Positions 18,039 to 28,602 of a DNA stretch of 64,000 bases are shown piece by piece; the stretch's first letter is position 1, and every line of letters starts with the position of its first letter. The position numbers were made by a program, and so were the translations under genes. The notes beneath the pieces were generated by a model. The model was not told the DNA's origin. It saw nothing but the letters and a program-made list of their open reading frames with translations, and made no database searches. This DNA is from Psychrobacter sp. P11F6 (GTDB lineage: Bacteria > Pseudomonadota > Gammaproteobacteria > Pseudomonadales > Moraxellaceae), in assembly GCF_001435295.1 (NCBI RefSeq), contig NZ_CM003594.1, forward strand, positions 1,178,001-1,242,000, written 5' to 3'.

Positions 18039-18833
18039 TTAACTCAATATCAAGCTATCATCTTCGACTTTTTCGCCGCGCGTTTGCTCAAACATATCAA
18101 GTAAGTCATGTACAGTCATGCCTTGACGTTTATCGCCAGCCACATCTAATACCACTTGTCCTTGATGTAACATCACCGTTCTGGTGCCATGCGCCAATGC
18201 CTGCTGCATTGAATGCGTGACCATCATCGTTGTAAGCTGATTGTCCGTCACAATCTTATCGGTCAATTCTAAAACGAAAGCAGCAGTCTTAGGGTCGAGG
18301 GCAGCAGTGTGCTCATCAAGCAATAAAATTTTGGAAGGTTGCAGTGAAGCCATCAATAGGCTAACAGCTTGACGTTGACCACCGGATAACAGACCCATAC
18401 GGTCAGTCAAACGATTTTCTAGCCCCAATTTTAATACTGATAATTTTTCGCGAAATAAATCACGGTTATTTTGGTTAAGTGCAAAGCTCAAACCACGTTT
18501 GCCGCCGCGCTTATAAGCCAGCGCCATGTTTTCTTCAATGGTCAATGCTTCACAAGTCCCCGCCATCGGGTCTTGAAACACACGTGCCACCCAATGGGCG
18601 CGTTGGTGCGCGGTCTTTTTGGTGACATCGATACCATTTAATAAGATTGAGCCGCTATCGACGCGCGTGGTACCACTGACCGCATTTAAAAAGGTTGATT
18701 TACCCGCGCCATTGGTACCGATTACGGTGACAAATTCACCATCAGCGATGTTGAGATTGATACCGCGTAGGGCAGGGTTTTCAATGGGCGTTCCAGGATT
18801 AAAGGTCAACCGCAAATCTGTAGCTTGCATCAT
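18039..18833 (-). CDS. ABC transporter ATP-binding protein (TrpZ/COG1101 type)
   Basis: A 264-residue ATPase: Walker A GTNGAGKST (~36-44), signature LSGGQRQAVSLLMA (~150), Walker B ILLLDEHTAALDP, and the H-loop His in MVTHSMQQAL. Asp-Glu-His-Thr-Ala in place of the usual DEPTS is typical of the COG1101 ATPases that pair with COG4120 permeases and COG2984 binding proteins (named TrpZ/TrpY/TrpX in some Gram-positives). AAGGA lies upstream of the ATG. It is the last gene of the operon, 31 bases after the permease. The substrate is not evident from sequence; aromatic amino acids are one known case for the family. Confidence 0.85.
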   Translation of the reverse strand: MMQATDLRLTFNPGTPIENPALRGINLNIADGEFVTVIGTNGAGKSTFLNAVSGTTRVDSGSILLNGIDVTKKTAHQRAHWVARVFQDPMAGTCEALTIEENMALAYKRGGKRGLSFALNQNNRDLFREKLSVLKLGLENRLTDRMGLLSGGQRQAVSLLMASLQPSKILLLDEHTAALDPKTAAFVLELTDKIVTDNQLTTMMVTHSMQQALAHGTRTVMLHQGQVVLDVAGDKRQGMTVHDLLDMFEQTRGEKVEDDSLILS

Positions 18834-18864
18834 AATAATTATTCCTTATGGTTGCACATTGACA

Positions 18865-19764
18865 TTAAGCCCGAACTTTACGACTTAAAAATTTATTTTT
18901 AGCTTTTGGCAAGACCAAGGCAAATACGACGAGTAGCGCTGTAATCAAGTTTAAATCTTGCGGACCAAAACCAATACTACGGAGCGTATCGCTCGATAGC
19001 GCCACCTGAATAAATAGCTTGTATAGCACCGCACCGACGACCACGGCAAAGGTAATCAGCCAAATACGCTTGGCAGGAATGATGGTTTCACCAATGATGA
19101 CCGCTGCTAAACCGATGACAATGGTACCAATACCAATCGAGATATCTGCGCCACCTTGGGTCTGCACAAACAATGCACCTGCTAGAGCAATCAAACCGTT
19201 AGAAATCGCCATACCGATGATGGTCATCCATGAGGTATTGATGCCTTGCGCCTGTGCCATGCGGAGGTTTGAGCCAGTCGCCCGCATCGAAAGACCCGTT
19301 TCGGTGCTATAGAACCAGTTTAAAAATAACATGGCAGCTATCACCACGACACCAATAATTAGACAGCGCATCCAATAGCCGTTGCCATCCGTGACCAAGG
19401 TGCTAAAGACCGTGGTTTCACCCAATAATGGCAAGTTCGGTGCACCCATAATCCGTAAATTGATAGAATATAGTGCGACCATCACCAAGATACTGGCAAG
19501 TAGTTGCAGGATGCCAAGCTTGACGTGTAGCCATGCCGTAACAATACCAGCGACAGAACCTGCCAACATACCAAAAGCACAGGCAAGCCATGGGTTGACA
19601 CCAGCGATGATAGAAATACCAGCGACAGCGCCACCTAGTGGAAAACTACCGTCAGCGGTCAAGTCGGGGAAGTCGAGGGTGCGAAATGAGATCAGCACAC
19701 CAAGTGCTACTAGGCCATAAATCAGACCGCTTTCAAGTGCACCAAAAAAAGCAATTAAAGACAT
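18865..19764 (-). CDS. ABC transporter permease (TrpY/COG4120 type)
   Basis: A 299-residue, strongly hydrophobic protein with eight or so membrane spans. The N-terminal segment FGALESGLIYGLVALGVLISFRTLDFPDLTADGSF (given here as the start of the family) and GLSMRATGSNLRMAQAQGI near ~170-190 are characteristic of the branched-chain-like BPD_transp_2 permeases of COG4120. It forms the membrane channel of the importer with the ATPase gene just downstream. The two binding-protein genes lie 430 bases upstream on the same strand, beyond a possible terminator. Confidence 0.85.
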   Translation of the reverse strand: MSLIAFFGALESGLIYGLVALGVLISFRTLDFPDLTADGSFPLGGAVAGISIIAGVNPWLACAFGMLAGSVAGIVTAWLHVKLGILQLLASILVMVALYSINLRIMGAPNLPLLGETTVFSTLVTDGNGYWMRCLIIGVVVIAAMLFLNWFYSTETGLSMRATGSNLRMAQAQGINTSWMTIIGMAISNGLIALAGALFVQTQGGADISIGIGTIVIGLAAVIIGETIIPAKRIWLITFAVVVGAVLYKLFIQVALSSDTLRSIGFGPQDLNLITALLVVFALVLPKAKNKFLSRKVRA

Positions 19765-20194
19765 AAGAGATCAGTAAGTCATAACCAAGCGTTTAGCAAC
19801 TAACGTTCTAATATCGATTCATAGAATGAGTGCGTGAGATAGATCAGCGCTGTCTCATCTATACGTCAATTTTAGCTAAACGACTAAGCGGTGAATTTAA
19901 CAGATTAAACAATCTGCGGTTAGGGTAAACCAAAACATGTCACGACCAACAGCTATCATAAGCTACCTAGGTTCAAAGCTTTGATTAAAAAAAGGGCAAA
20001 TTTAAAAACGACGCAAATACTTTATATTTAATCAATGTGGTTTAAATAAGAAGCCCAGCCTACTGATTCATAGCTGGGTTTCTGATGTTAAATATTTAGC
20101 CTCATCGCATAAAGGTAGATGACGGCTGACACCAAATCCATCAAACTCGGTATCTACCTTACGATAGCTGTAATGAGCTAGCTATAAAAGTGCG
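19765..20194. other. Intergenic region upstream of the ABC permease
   Basis: No ORF is supported. It contains a hairpin at 20050-20082 that could partly terminate the binding-protein transcript. It presumably also holds the promoter of the permease/ATPase pair. No operator or riboswitch fold was recognised. Confidence 0.5.
20050..20082 (-). terminator. Probable terminator/attenuating hairpin after the binding-protein gene
   Basis: GAAGCCCAGC / GCTGGGTTTC pair around a 13-base loop with one G-U pair. On the minus strand it is followed only by a short T-rich run (CTTCTTATTT). Read-through into permease and ATPase is therefore plausible. Confidence 0.5.
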
Positions 20195-21235
20195 TTATTC
20201 TACCACTTCTTTTGCTTTATCGATAACCGCTTGTGACAAAGTAATGCCTTCTTCTTTGGCATGCTTTGGACTAACATATAGATCCAACATTTGCGGGGTG
20301 TAGACAGGAATAGCGCCTGCTTTTTCACCATTTAAAATACGTACCACGATTTTGCCTGTTTCGCGACCAAGCTCGTAGTAATTCACGCCCAATGCAGCAA
20401 CGGCACCACGCTCAACTGAGCTAGTGTCAGACGCAATCAGTGGAATTTTGCTCTCTTTAGCGACTTGATATAGTGATTCGTAAGCCGATACGACGTTATT
20501 ATCGGTTGAGGTATAGATCATATCGACCTTACCTTCGAGGCTACGTGCTGCCATCGCAATATCAGTACTACGCTGGGCAGGGGCTTCGAGTACATTGATA
20601 CCTAGTGGTGTCAGTTTTTCTTTTAAGTTTTTCAAGATAATCGTTGAATTGACTTCGCCTGGGCTATAAACATAGCCGACATTTTTCAGGCTAGGAATGA
20701 TTTGACGCATCAGCTCAATTTGTGGCTCATAAGGCAGTGCATCAGAGCCGCCAGTGACATTGGTGCCAGAGCCATCTAGTTTTGTCACTAGTTTGGCGGC
20801 AACTGGGTCAGTAACTGCTGAGAATACTAAAGGGATACTGCTAGTAGCAGCAGCTACTGACTGCGCTGATGGGGTACCAATCGCAACGATAACGTCTGAA
20901 TTATCTGCGACGAATTGCTTAGCAATCTGTCCAGCAGTGGCAGTGTTACCTTGTGCACTTTGGAAATTAACCGTTAAGTTTTCACCATCCTTAAAGCCTG
21001 CTTCATTAAGCTCGTCGATAACGCCCTTACGGACGTCATCAAGCGCTGGATGTTCGACGATAGCCGTAATAGCAACGGTCTTCATCGCTGTGGCTGCATT
21101 GCCAGTCGCAGCTGTATCAGTGGTGCTGGTATCTTGTGCTGATTGATTACAGCCAGTCAAGATGGCAGTACAAACGCCACCTAATAATAGTGCTTTACTA
21201 AAGTTAAAATGACCAAAACGATTTTGATACAACAT
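20195..21235 (-). CDS. ABC transporter substrate-binding lipoprotein (TrpX/COG2984 type), copy 1
   Basis: About 346 residues with a lipoprotein signal: lipobox LTGC ~30 residues in, then a Thr/Ala-rich linker. The mature part carries COG2984 landmarks: VAITAIVEHPALDDVRKGVIDEL, FQSAQGNTATAGQIAKQF, PVAAKLV and VGYVYSPGEVNS. It captures ligand outside the inner membrane for the permease and ATPase downstream. I chose ATG 21235 because AGGAG lies 8 bases upstream; the in-frame GTG at 21244 overlaps that site. It is closely related to the next gene upstream, evidently a tandem duplicate. Confidence 0.87.
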   Translation of the reverse strand: MLYQNRFGHFNFSKALLLGGVCTAILTGCNQSAQDTSTTDTAATGNAATAMKTVAITAIVEHPALDDVRKGVIDELNEAGFKDGENLTVNFQSAQGNTATAGQIAKQFVADNSDVIVAIGTPSAQSVAAATSSIPLVFSAVTDPVAAKLVTKLDGSGTNVTGGSDALPYEPQIELMRQIIPSLKNVGYVYSPGEVNSTIILKNLKEKLTPLGINVLEAPAQRSTDIAMAARSLEGKVDMIYTSTDNNVVSAYESLYQVAKESKIPLIASDTSSVERGAVAALGVNYYELGRETGKIVVRILNGEKAGAIPVYTPQMLDLYVSPKHAKEEGITLSQAVIDKAKEVVE

Positions 21236-21382
21236 GGGTCTCACTCCTGAAAATAATAATGTGTCCGTACATTATTTAATTTATAGATAAAAGGTATAGA
21301 TGGGTAAAGGGTAAAGCGAGCCATCAATATAGAAGGCTAAATGTTATTTGTCAGTGCTACTTGTCAGAACTATTTATCCGTA

Positions 21383-22450
21383 TTATTTATCTGCACTCTG
21401 CGCTTGTTTGTCGACATTAATGGCATTTTTTAGCAGCTCATCAGTCAGGCTGACGCCTTGCTCAGCCGCATGTTTCGGGCTTGCATATAAGGTTAAAGTA
21501 TTCATCACTTCAGGCTTAATGCTGCTAACTGCTTCGCCATTTAACACACGATACACCATTTTGCCTGTGGTACGACCGAAATCATAATCATTGACACCAA
21601 GCGCCGCAGTCGCACCACGTCGCACACTGAACTCGTCTGAGGCAATGACAGGAATATCAAGCTCATTGGCAGCACCTGCCATCGCTTCAAAGGCGGATAC
21701 CACATTGTTATCTAGTGAGGTATAAATCACATCAACACGACCAGCAAGGCTACGAGTTGCCATCGCCACATCCGTTGGGCGATTGGCGGTGACGTCTAAT
21801 ATCTTAAGCCCACGCGCAGGCGCAGCTTTTTTCAGTTGATTGAGTACCACCACCGAATTGACTTCACCTGGACTATAAACATAGCCAATGGTTTTTGCAT
21901 TGGGCGCAATTTTTTGAATATTGTCTAGTTGCGGCTCGATAGGTAGCTCACTAGAAAGTCCTGTCACATTAGATTGGATAGGCGTATTGTTCTCGTTAAT
22001 GAGCTTTGCTGCGACAGGATCTGAGATAGCCGTATAAATAACCGGAACCGTCTTAGTTGACGCAACGATAGACTGAGCTGATGGCGTCGAGATTGCCACG
22101 ATGGCATCTGGGTTGTCTCCTGCAAACTGCTTAGCAATCTGACCTGCTGTCGCTGTATTGCCTTGAGCACTTTGAAAATTAATGGTTAGATTTTGGCCTT
22201 CAACATAGCCATTATCTGCCAACTCATCAATAATGCCGCGGCGCATCGCATCTAATGATGGATGTTCGACGATTTGAGTGATGGCTAATGTCTTGGCAGG
22301 CTTGTCAGAATCTGCGGCGGCACTTGTATCTGTCGTTGCAGCAGTGTCGGTCGTGTTTGAGCAGCCAATTAATCCAAGCGCGGCGCTCATAGCAGCACCG
22401 AATAGGCTGAAGCGTAAAGTAGTAGCAAAGGTCATTTTATTGGGGCTCAT
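21383..22450 (-). CDS. ABC transporter substrate-binding lipoprotein (TrpX/COG2984 type), copy 2
   Basis: A 355-residue lipoprotein (lipobox LIGC, residues ~26-29) that shares with copy 1 the blocks VEHPSLDAMRRGIIDEL, FQSAQGNTATAGQIAKQF, GYVYSPGEVNSVVVL and ALGVNDYDFGRTTGK. It lies 147 bases upstream of copy 1 on the same strand. Since one permease and one ATPase follow, the two binding proteins probably serve one channel with different ligand ranges or expression; this is an inference. The ATG at 22450 has no strong ribosome-binding site; an ATG six codons in is an alternative. Confidence 0.86.
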   Translation of the reverse strand: MSPNKMTFATTLRFSLFGAAMSAALGLIGCSNTTDTAATTDTSAAADSDKPAKTLAITQIVEHPSLDAMRRGIIDELADNGYVEGQNLTINFQSAQGNTATAGQIAKQFAGDNPDAIVAISTPSAQSIVASTKTVPVIYTAISDPVAAKLINENNTPIQSNVTGLSSELPIEPQLDNIQKIAPNAKTIGYVYSPGEVNSVVVLNQLKKAAPARGLKILDVTANRPTDVAMATRSLAGRVDVIYTSLDNNVVSAFEAMAGAANELDIPVIASDEFSVRRGATAALGVNDYDFGRTTGKMVYRVLNGEAVSSIKPEVMNTLTLYASPKHAAEQGVSLTDELLKNAINVDKQAQSADK

Positions 22451-22696
22451 AGGTTAGAGAGTGCAGGTTACCCGAGTCAATGTTATGTGCATGCTGAGAT
22501 AACGGGCTAACATCAAAGTAATCAATCCATTGATCATTACGTCCATATTATGACAGTAATGTAACTTATGGCAATAAGAAATTAAAACGCGTTTGTCATT
22601 ACTTCTATAAAGAACATGCTGAGTCAATATTCATCGATATTATTCTCTATATAAGCACTGATTTTGGCGATTGACCAGTGATAGTTTTGGGACAAT

Positions 22697-22726
22697 AAAA
22701 AAGATGCCCAGCTGGACATCTTTTTT
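22697..22726 (-). terminator. Intrinsic terminator of metG
   Basis: A perfect 10-bp stem AAAAAAGATG / CATCTTTTTT around a 10-base loop that is itself near-palindromic (CCAGCTGG). It begins 22 bases after the metG stop, and A/T runs on both sides allow function in both directions. Confidence 0.88.
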
Positions 22727-22748
22727 GTTTGTTGAGTAAGCCTAACTA

Positions 22749-24860
22749 TTAAGCAAGCACATCGCCAATCACGCAGTTGTCAGGCAAGGTAACCACCGTC
22801 AGCTGGGTTTTTGGATTGCCAGTTGATAGCACCATACCTTCTGAGACACCAAACTTCATCTTACGCGGGGCAAGATTGGTCACGCAAATCACCTTTTTAT
22901 CTAGCAATTGCTCAGGCTCATAAAACTTACGGATGCCGCTAAACACATTGCGAGGTTTGTCTTCGCCAACGTCCAAGGTGAATTGTAAAAGCTTATCTGC
23001 GCCTTCGACATGGTTGCAGGCTAAAACGTGAGCGACTTTCATCTCAACTTTGGCAAAGTCTTCGATACCGATATAGTCAGTTTGCTCAGTATTTGTCTCA
23101 GCATCTATATCAGCACCAGCTTCTTTTGCGGGCTTATTATCTTTTTTAGCAACGGCTTTGCTAGCCACTGGAGCAGCCGTTTGAGCCAAAGACTCTTTTG
23201 ACGCCTCAACCATCGCGGCAACGTCTTTTTCTTCGATACGCTGCATCAAAGGTTTGAACTTATTGATTTTATGACCCAGTAGCCATTCATTACGGCTGGC
23301 AAAGCTTAAGTCGTCAATGTTCAAAAACTCTTTGGCATTGGCGGTTAGCTCAGGCAATACTGGTGCAAGATAAACCATTAATTGACGGAAGATATTAATC
23401 GCGACCGAGCAAACATCTTGAACTTCTTGCTCTGCGCCTTCGACCTTAGCAAGCGCCCATGGTTTTTTCTCATCGATATATTCATTGGCTTTATCAGCAC
23501 ATTGCATAATCAAACGCATGGCGCGAGAAAACTCACGGTTCTCGTAAGCGGCAGCAATCTCATCCCCCGTTTTGGTAATATCTTCTAATAAACTTGGCTC
23601 AGCGCAGACTTCTGTGAGCATGCCATCGTACTTTTTGACCAAGAATCCAGCGCTGCGACTGGCGATATTGACCACTTTACCGACTAGATCAGAGTTGACC
23701 TTTTGCATGAAATCTTCTAAATCAAGGTTGATATCCTCGACTTTATCAGACAGTTTACTAGCAAAATAATAACGCAAGTATTCAGGATGTAAGTGATCAG
23801 CATACGTTTCGGCTTTAATAAAAGTACCGCGTGACTTACTCATTTTTTCGCCATTGACCATCAAGAAGCCATGAGCAAAAACACCCGTTGGTGTACGGAA
23901 CTCACTACCAGCAAGCATAGCAGGCCAAAATAGCGCATGGAAATAAACGATGTCTTTACCGATGAAGTGATACACCTCGGTTTTATGCTCGTTTTCTTGC
24001 ATCCAATAACGGTCGAAATCAAGCGCCTCGTTTGTACCTGCGCGTTTATCGCACAGGTTTTTGAAGCTCGCCATGTAACCGACCGGTGCATCTAGCCATA
24101 CATAAAAATATTTGTCTGGCTCATCGCTTGGGGTATCTGGAATCTGAAAACCAAAGTAGGGCGCATCACGGGAAATGTCCCACGTTGCCAGACCTGCTTC
24201 AAACCATTCTTGTAGTTTATTGGCGACCGATGTTTGCAAGCGATTGTCACTACGCGTCCAATCTTTCAAGAATTGCTCAAATTCAGGCAAATTAAAGAAG
24301 TAGTGCTTGGAGGTTTTTAGAATAGGCGTGGCATCTGATAACGTTGAATGCGGGTCTTTAAGATCCGTTGCATCATAGGTCGTACCGCAAACTTCACAGT
24401 TATCGCCGTATTGGTCTGCCGCTGCGCATTCAGGGCAAGTACCCTTGACAAAACGATCGGCTAAAAACAACTGTTTTTCAGGGTCAAATAGTTGTTCGAC
24501 ATCTTTGGTACTAATATGCCCAGCATCATTCAAGCGACGATAAATCAGCTCAGAAAAATGCTTGTTTTCTTCTGAGTGCGTGGAGTGATAATTGTCAAAG
24601 TTAATCAAAAATTTGGCAAAGTCCGCTTCATGCGACGCTTTCACTGCGGCAATTTGCTCTTCTGGAGTTACGCCATTTTCTTCAGCTTTTAACATGATAC
24701 CAGTACCATGAGCATCATCGGCACAGACATAGGTGACTTGATGACCTTGTGCTTTCATCGCACGCACCCAAACGTCAGTCTGTACATGTTCTAAAAGATG
24801 GCCTAAATGAAGATCGCCATTGGCATAAGGAAGAGCACTGGTTACTAGAATCTCACGCAC
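22749..24860 (-). CDS. metG: Methionyl-tRNA synthetase
   Basis: About 703 residues. Class I synthetase with the HIGH-type motif ([10 protein letters not shown], ~residue 17-26), a Zn-binding knuckle [17 protein letters not shown], and KMSKS (~340). The C-terminal EMAP-II/Trbp111-like tRNA-binding domain spans ~600-703 ([14 protein letters not shown] onward) and is joined through an Ala/Lys-rich linker. It charges tRNA-Met and initiator tRNA in the cytoplasm. Two GTG starts are possible, 24869 and 24860. AGGTGA lies 5 bases before 24860, so I prefer that; the difference is three residues. The gene is monocistronic. Confidence 0.95.
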   Translation of the reverse strand: MREILVTSALPYANGDLHLGHLLEHVQTDVWVRAMKAQGHQVTYVCADDAHGTGIMLKAEENGVTPEEQIAAVKASHEADFAKFLINFDNYHSTHSEENKHFSELIYRRLNDAGHISTKDVEQLFDPEKQLFLADRFVKGTCPECAAADQYGDNCEVCGTTYDATDLKDPHSTLSDATPILKTSKHYFFNLPEFEQFLKDWTRSDNRLQTSVANKLQEWFEAGLATWDISRDAPYFGFQIPDTPSDEPDKYFYVWLDAPVGYMASFKNLCDKRAGTNEALDFDRYWMQENEHKTEVYHFIGKDIVYFHALFWPAMLAGSEFRTPTGVFAHGFLMVNGEKMSKSRGTFIKAETYADHLHPEYLRYYFASKLSDKVEDINLDLEDFMQKVNSDLVGKVVNIASRSAGFLVKKYDGMLTEVCAEPSLLEDITKTGDEIAAAYENREFSRAMRLIMQCADKANEYIDEKKPWALAKVEGAEQEVQDVCSVAINIFRQLMVYLAPVLPELTANAKEFLNIDDLSFASRNEWLLGHKINKFKPLMQRIEEKDVAAMVEASKESLAQTAAPVASKAVAKKDNKPAKEAGADIDAETNTEQTDYIGIEDFAKVEMKVAHVLACNHVEGADKLLQFTLDVGEDKPRNVFSGIRKFYEPEQLLDKKVICVTNLAPRKMKFGVSEGMVLSTGNPKTQLTVVTLPDNCVIGDVLA

Positions 24861-25155
24861 TTTTATCACCTATATTTTTATATAAACGGGTTGGTTATCA
24901 AACGTCTTAAGCGGTTTTGAGCTATTAGACGCGATACTATTAATATCAAACTATCAATGCTAAAACGTATTAAGCAAATAAAAATTTAAAAAAGTGTGCC
25001 TATGATACCGTAATTCAGCCAAATTTGTGACATTACCTGAGTAATTAATATAGTCGCTAATAAAGCGATTAACTCTATACGGTATATAGAGTGTCAATCA
25101 ATTATGAGAGATAAATAGTCGGTTGTATTTAGAGGTAATAATGAAAAATCGTCCA
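24861..25155. other. Intergenic region between metG and the GntP-family permease
   Basis: No ORF, repeat or recognised regulatory fold was seen. It should hold the metG promoter (reading left). The permease terminator occupies its right end. Confidence 0.45.
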
Positions 25156-25186
25156 TAAAAAACCCACCAAGCAATCGCTTAGTGGG
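25156..25186 (-). terminator. Intrinsic terminator of the GntP-family permease gene
   Basis: CCCACCAAGC / GCTTAGTGGG hairpin (25163-25186) with a 4-base loop. It is fully paired on the minus strand through one G-U and followed there by seven T. It lies ~70 bases after the permease stop. Confidence 0.82.
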
Positions 25187-25258
25187 CTCTTTGGTATCAA
25201 GCAATAATCGTTACATTTAATTATCTTTAAGGTTTAATAAATGCCTCATTCCAGGACA

Positions 25259-26674
25259 TTAGAACGAGCCAAACATCGTCCCTAAAATGATAACGGCGAC
25301 CACAGCAATAAGTGGAATCACCATCGTTACCATGGCGACGTTTAGATAGGACTGCTTATGGGTCAAACCACAAATCGCAAGTAAGGTGATGACCGCGCCA
25401 CTATGCGGTAGCGTATCCAAACCACCCGCTGCCATCACGGCAACACGGTGCATGAGCTCTGGGTCAATACCCGCTGCGACCGCCATTCTTAAATAGTCTT
25501 CACCCAACGTAGAGAGGGCAATGCTTAAACCGCCAGACGACGAGCCAGTAATACCAGCCAGCGTGGTCATCGCCACCGCTTCTGAGATTAAAGGATTGTC
25601 AGGCGTTAGATTTAAGATACTATCACGAATGATGAGGAAGCCTGCTAACGAGGCGATAACCGCGCCGTAACCAACTTCTGAGGCGGTATTAAAAATTGGC
25701 AACATCGAATCATAAGTACCACGGTTGATGGTTTTTTGCAGATTATTCCAATGACCGATACGTAACAAAATTAACACCGCACAAGCCACGACTAACGAGA
25801 TGATAATTGACCATAAACCCAGTGAGCCTGCGATATTTAGATCAGGAAACTGAGCTTGTAAGCCGCTAAAATCCACTGATGGAAAGACAGCGTAAGTTAA
25901 TAAGGCATTTAAGCCAATGACCAACACCAGTGGAATCATAGCAATAGTAAATGAGGTGTGATGCGTATTTAATACCTCAGTGTCTTTTTTGGCTGCGCCA
26001 ACGCCGCCCACATCCTCTTCGTCATGCTGACCATAGCCTTCGCCTGCTGCATTGGCTTTTCTGGCGCGTGATTGTAGCCATAACCAACCACAAATAAACA
26101 TGATGGTACCGCCGATAATACCCAAGATAGGCGCGGCAAAAACGTTGGTATTATAATAAGGAATCGGAATGGCGTTTTGAATGGCAGGCGTACCTGGCAA
26201 TGCCGTCATCGTAAAGGTGAATGAGCCTAAGGCAATCGCTGCTGGAATCAAGCGCTTAGGAATATCAGCGGCTTTAAACAAGTCTTTGGCGATTGGGTAA
26301 ATAGCAAATGCCACGACAAATAAAGAGACGCCACCATAGGTTAAAATGGCACAAACTAAGATAACGGCTAAGATGGCTTTGCTGGCACCAAGCTTTTCGA
26401 CCACGGTTTTGGCAATCGCGGTCGCCGCACCAGAGTCTGCCATCAAACGCCCAAATAATGCACCCAGCAAGAATATAGGAAAAAACTTAAGTAAAAATCC
26501 ACTCAATGCGCCCATAAACACATCGGTATAGGCCGGAATCGTGCTTAAAAAATCACCTGATAATAGTACGGCTAATGTCGCCATAATCGGTGCTAATATG
26601 AGCACGGAATAACCGCGATAAGCAAAAAACATCAATAATAATAAAGTAATGACAATAGCAAAGGTACTAAACAT
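25259..26674 (-). CDS. GntP-family permease, probable hydroxy-acid (3-hydroxybutyrate?) transporter
   Basis: About 471 residues with 12 or so hydrophobic spans. Family landmarks are FLLGALFGRLMADSGAA, TYGGVSLFVVAFAIYPIAKDLFKAADIPKRL, ALPGTPAIQNAIP, GITGSSSGGLSIAL and LDTLPHSGAVITLL. A charged loop (~205-240) is rich in Gly/Glu. GntP transporters move gluconate and related hydroxy acids by proton symport. The gene is divergent from CoA-transferase and 3-hydroxybutyrate dehydrogenase genes, so a ketone-body substrate is likelier than gluconate (inference). I chose ATG 26674 because GGAGG sits 6 bases before it; ATG 26692 would add six residues. Confidence 0.83.
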   Translation of the reverse strand: MFSTFAIVITLLLLMFFAYRGYSVLILAPIMATLAVLLSGDFLSTIPAYTDVFMGALSGFLLKFFPIFLLGALFGRLMADSGAATAIAKTVVEKLGASKAILAVILVCAILTYGGVSLFVVAFAIYPIAKDLFKAADIPKRLIPAAIALGSFTFTMTALPGTPAIQNAIPIPYYNTNVFAAPILGIIGGTIMFICGWLWLQSRARKANAAGEGYGQHDEEDVGGVGAAKKDTEVLNTHHTSFTIAMIPLVLVIGLNALLTYAVFPSVDFSGLQAQFPDLNIAGSLGLWSIIISLVVACAVLILLRIGHWNNLQKTINRGTYDSMLPIFNTASEVGYGAVIASLAGFLIIRDSILNLTPDNPLISEAVAMTTLAGITGSSSGGLSIALSTLGEDYLRMAVAAGIDPELMHRVAVMAAGGLDTLPHSGAVITLLAICGLTHKQSYLNVAMVTMVIPLIAVVAVIILGTMFGSF

Positions 26675-27021
26675 GATCGCCCTCCTTGGCAAAGTTCAAT
26701 CAGCGAGTATGCAGAGCATAGTGATATTGGTCAATAAAATTACTTAAAATAGCCAATATTTGATATTTTATTAAACATAAATCCTGTCTTAATGAGATAT
26801 TGACCCATCATATATACCGCTACAGCGCTGGCTTGTATATTCCTATGGTTATTCTCTTCTCGCTACGAGAATAATATGGTAAGTTAGCACAAGATTTTTA
26901 ATTATGATATATCGATAGAAATTGTATTAATATAAATATGGAAATATTGAGTGATGTCAGTCACTCATAATCATTGATGATAGAAGTTAATAACAAAAAA
27001 TAGACTTGCAAGGAGATAAGC
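26675..27021. promoter_or_regulatory. Divergent promoter region of the ketone-body locus
   Basis: About 330 AT-rich bases without an ORF between the permease and scoA. Both transcription units must start here. No unambiguous -35/-10 pair, sigma-54 site or operator palindrome was found. No dedicated regulator gene is adjacent. Confidence 0.4.
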
Positions 27022-27735
27022 ATGAGTCAATCAAAAGTATATAGCAGTGCCGAAGAAGCGCTAAAAGGTATTGTCAGCGATGGACAAACGCTCGCTATCG
27101 GTGGTTTTGGTCTGTGCGGTATTCCTGAAGCGCTCATCGAAGCGTTACGTGATAGTGGTGTTAAAGGGTTAACTTGCATCAGTAATAACGCAGGCGTCGA
27201 TGATTTTGGCTTAGGGTTGCTATTACAAACTCGCCAGATTAAAAAAATGATTTCATCCTATGTCGGTGAAAATAAAGAATTTGAGCGTCAATACTTGGCA
27301 GGCGAGTTAGAAGTTGAATTAACGCCGCAAGGTACTTTAGCGGAAAAACTACGTTCGGGCGGTGCTGGTATTCCTGCTTTCTATACCGCAACTGGCGTTG
27401 GTACATTAGTCGCTGAAGGCAAAGAAACCCGTGATTTTGACGGTCGTACTTATATACTTGAGCACTCATTACGCGCTGATGTGTCATTAATCAAAGCACA
27501 AAAAGCGGACAAAGCGGGCAATTTAATTTTTAACAAGACGGCGCGTAACTTCAATCCAGATTGCGCCATGGCAGGCAAAATTACTATTGTCGAAGTCGAA
27601 GAAATCGTAGAGACGGGCACCTTTGATCCTGATTATGTGCATCTGCCGGGTATCTTTGTGCAGCGTATCGTCTTGAATAGTAATCCTGAAAAGCGTATTG
27701 AAAAAACCACGACTAAGGCCGTTGAAGGCGCTTAG
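27022..27735 (+). CDS. scoA: Succinyl-CoA:3-ketoacid CoA-transferase subunit A
   Basis: A 237-residue family I CoA-transferase alpha subunit: [16 protein letters not shown] (~28-43), [28 protein letters not shown] and the C-terminal [14 protein letters not shown] block. With subunit B it transfers CoA from succinyl-CoA to acetoacetate, giving acetoacetyl-CoA for beta-oxidation. AGGAG lies upstream of the ATG. The B subunit follows after 176 bases, wider than usual for this pair, but no terminator separates them. Confidence 0.92.
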   Translation: MSQSKVYSSAEEALKGIVSDGQTLAIGGFGLCGIPEALIEALRDSGVKGLTCISNNAGVDDFGLGLLLQTRQIKKMISSYVGENKEFERQYLAGELEVELTPQGTLAEKLRSGGAGIPAFYTATGVGTLVAEGKETRDFDGRTYILEHSLRADVSLIKAQKADKAGNLIFNKTARNFNPDCAMAGKITIVEVEEIVETGTFDPDYVHLPGIFVQRIVLNSNPEKRIEKTTTKAVEGA

Positions 27736-27911
27736 TTAAAGGCTTTATAGATTTTTTTAAAGTGTTAAATTAATAATAGAGTATAGTAATACTATTCCTA
27801 AAAATTTGAGTAGCAAGGAAAACGAGTGAAAGTGCTACATTTAGTAGACTAAGCGAGTTTCACACCGCTCATCATATTTTTTGGGGTCGTTATAAAAATA
27901 AGGAAGTTATC

Positions 27912-28541
27912 ATGGCATGGACAAGAGAGCAGATGGCACAGCGTGCCGCACAAGAGCTACAAGACGGCTATTATGTCAACTTAGGCATTGGACTACCAAC
28001 CCTAGTCGCTAACTATATTCCTAAAGATGTGGACGTTTGGCTACAGTCTGAAAATGGTCTATTAGGTATCGGCGAGTTTCCAACGGCAGAAAATGTCGAT
28101 GCAGATTTGATTAATGCGGGTAAACAAACCGTCACTGCCGAAGCGGGTGCCAGTTATTTTAGTAGCTCAGAGTCGTTTGCGATGATTCGCGGTGGCCATG
28201 TCAATCTTGCGATATTGGGTGCAATGGAAGTGTCAGAGCAGGGCGATTTGGCCAACTGGATGATTCCTAAGAAAATGGTTAAAGGCATGGGCGGTGCGAT
28301 GGATTTAGTCGCTGGCGTGCAGCGCGTGATTGTCTTGATGGAACAGGTCAATAAACACGGTGAGCCAAAAATTCTTGCCAATTGCGAGCTACCATTGACA
28401 GGCAAAGGGGTGGTTGATCGAATTATTACCGAACTTGCTGTACTAGACGTCACTGACAACGGTCTAAAGCTAGTTGAGCTGGCAGAAGGTGTTAGCTTTG
28501 ATGAGCTACAAGAAAAAACGCCAGTGAGCATTGCTCAATAA
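27912..28541 (+). CDS. scoB: Succinyl-CoA:3-ketoacid CoA-transferase subunit B
   Basis: A 209-residue beta subunit. It contains [16 protein letters not shown] and SENGLLGIG, whose Glu is the catalytic residue that forms the CoA thioester. Also present are [25 protein letters not shown] and MGGAMDLV. Length is normal for the family. AAGGA lies 7 bases before the ATG. It forms the heteromer with the upstream ScoA and acts in the cytoplasm on acetoacetate produced by the dehydrogenase encoded next. Confidence 0.93.
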   Translation: MAWTREQMAQRAAQELQDGYYVNLGIGLPTLVANYIPKDVDVWLQSENGLLGIGEFPTAENVDADLINAGKQTVTAEAGASYFSSSESFAMIRGGHVNLAILGAMEVSEQGDLANWMIPKKMVKGMGGAMDLVAGVQRVIVLMEQVNKHGEPKILANCELPLTGKGVVDRIITELAVLDVTDNGLKLVELAEGVSFDELQEKTPVSIAQ

Positions 28542-28602
28542 GCTTGTTAGATATATTTGGCACAGACCTCTAAAAAACCTATTTGATAATGGATTATAAA
28601 AT

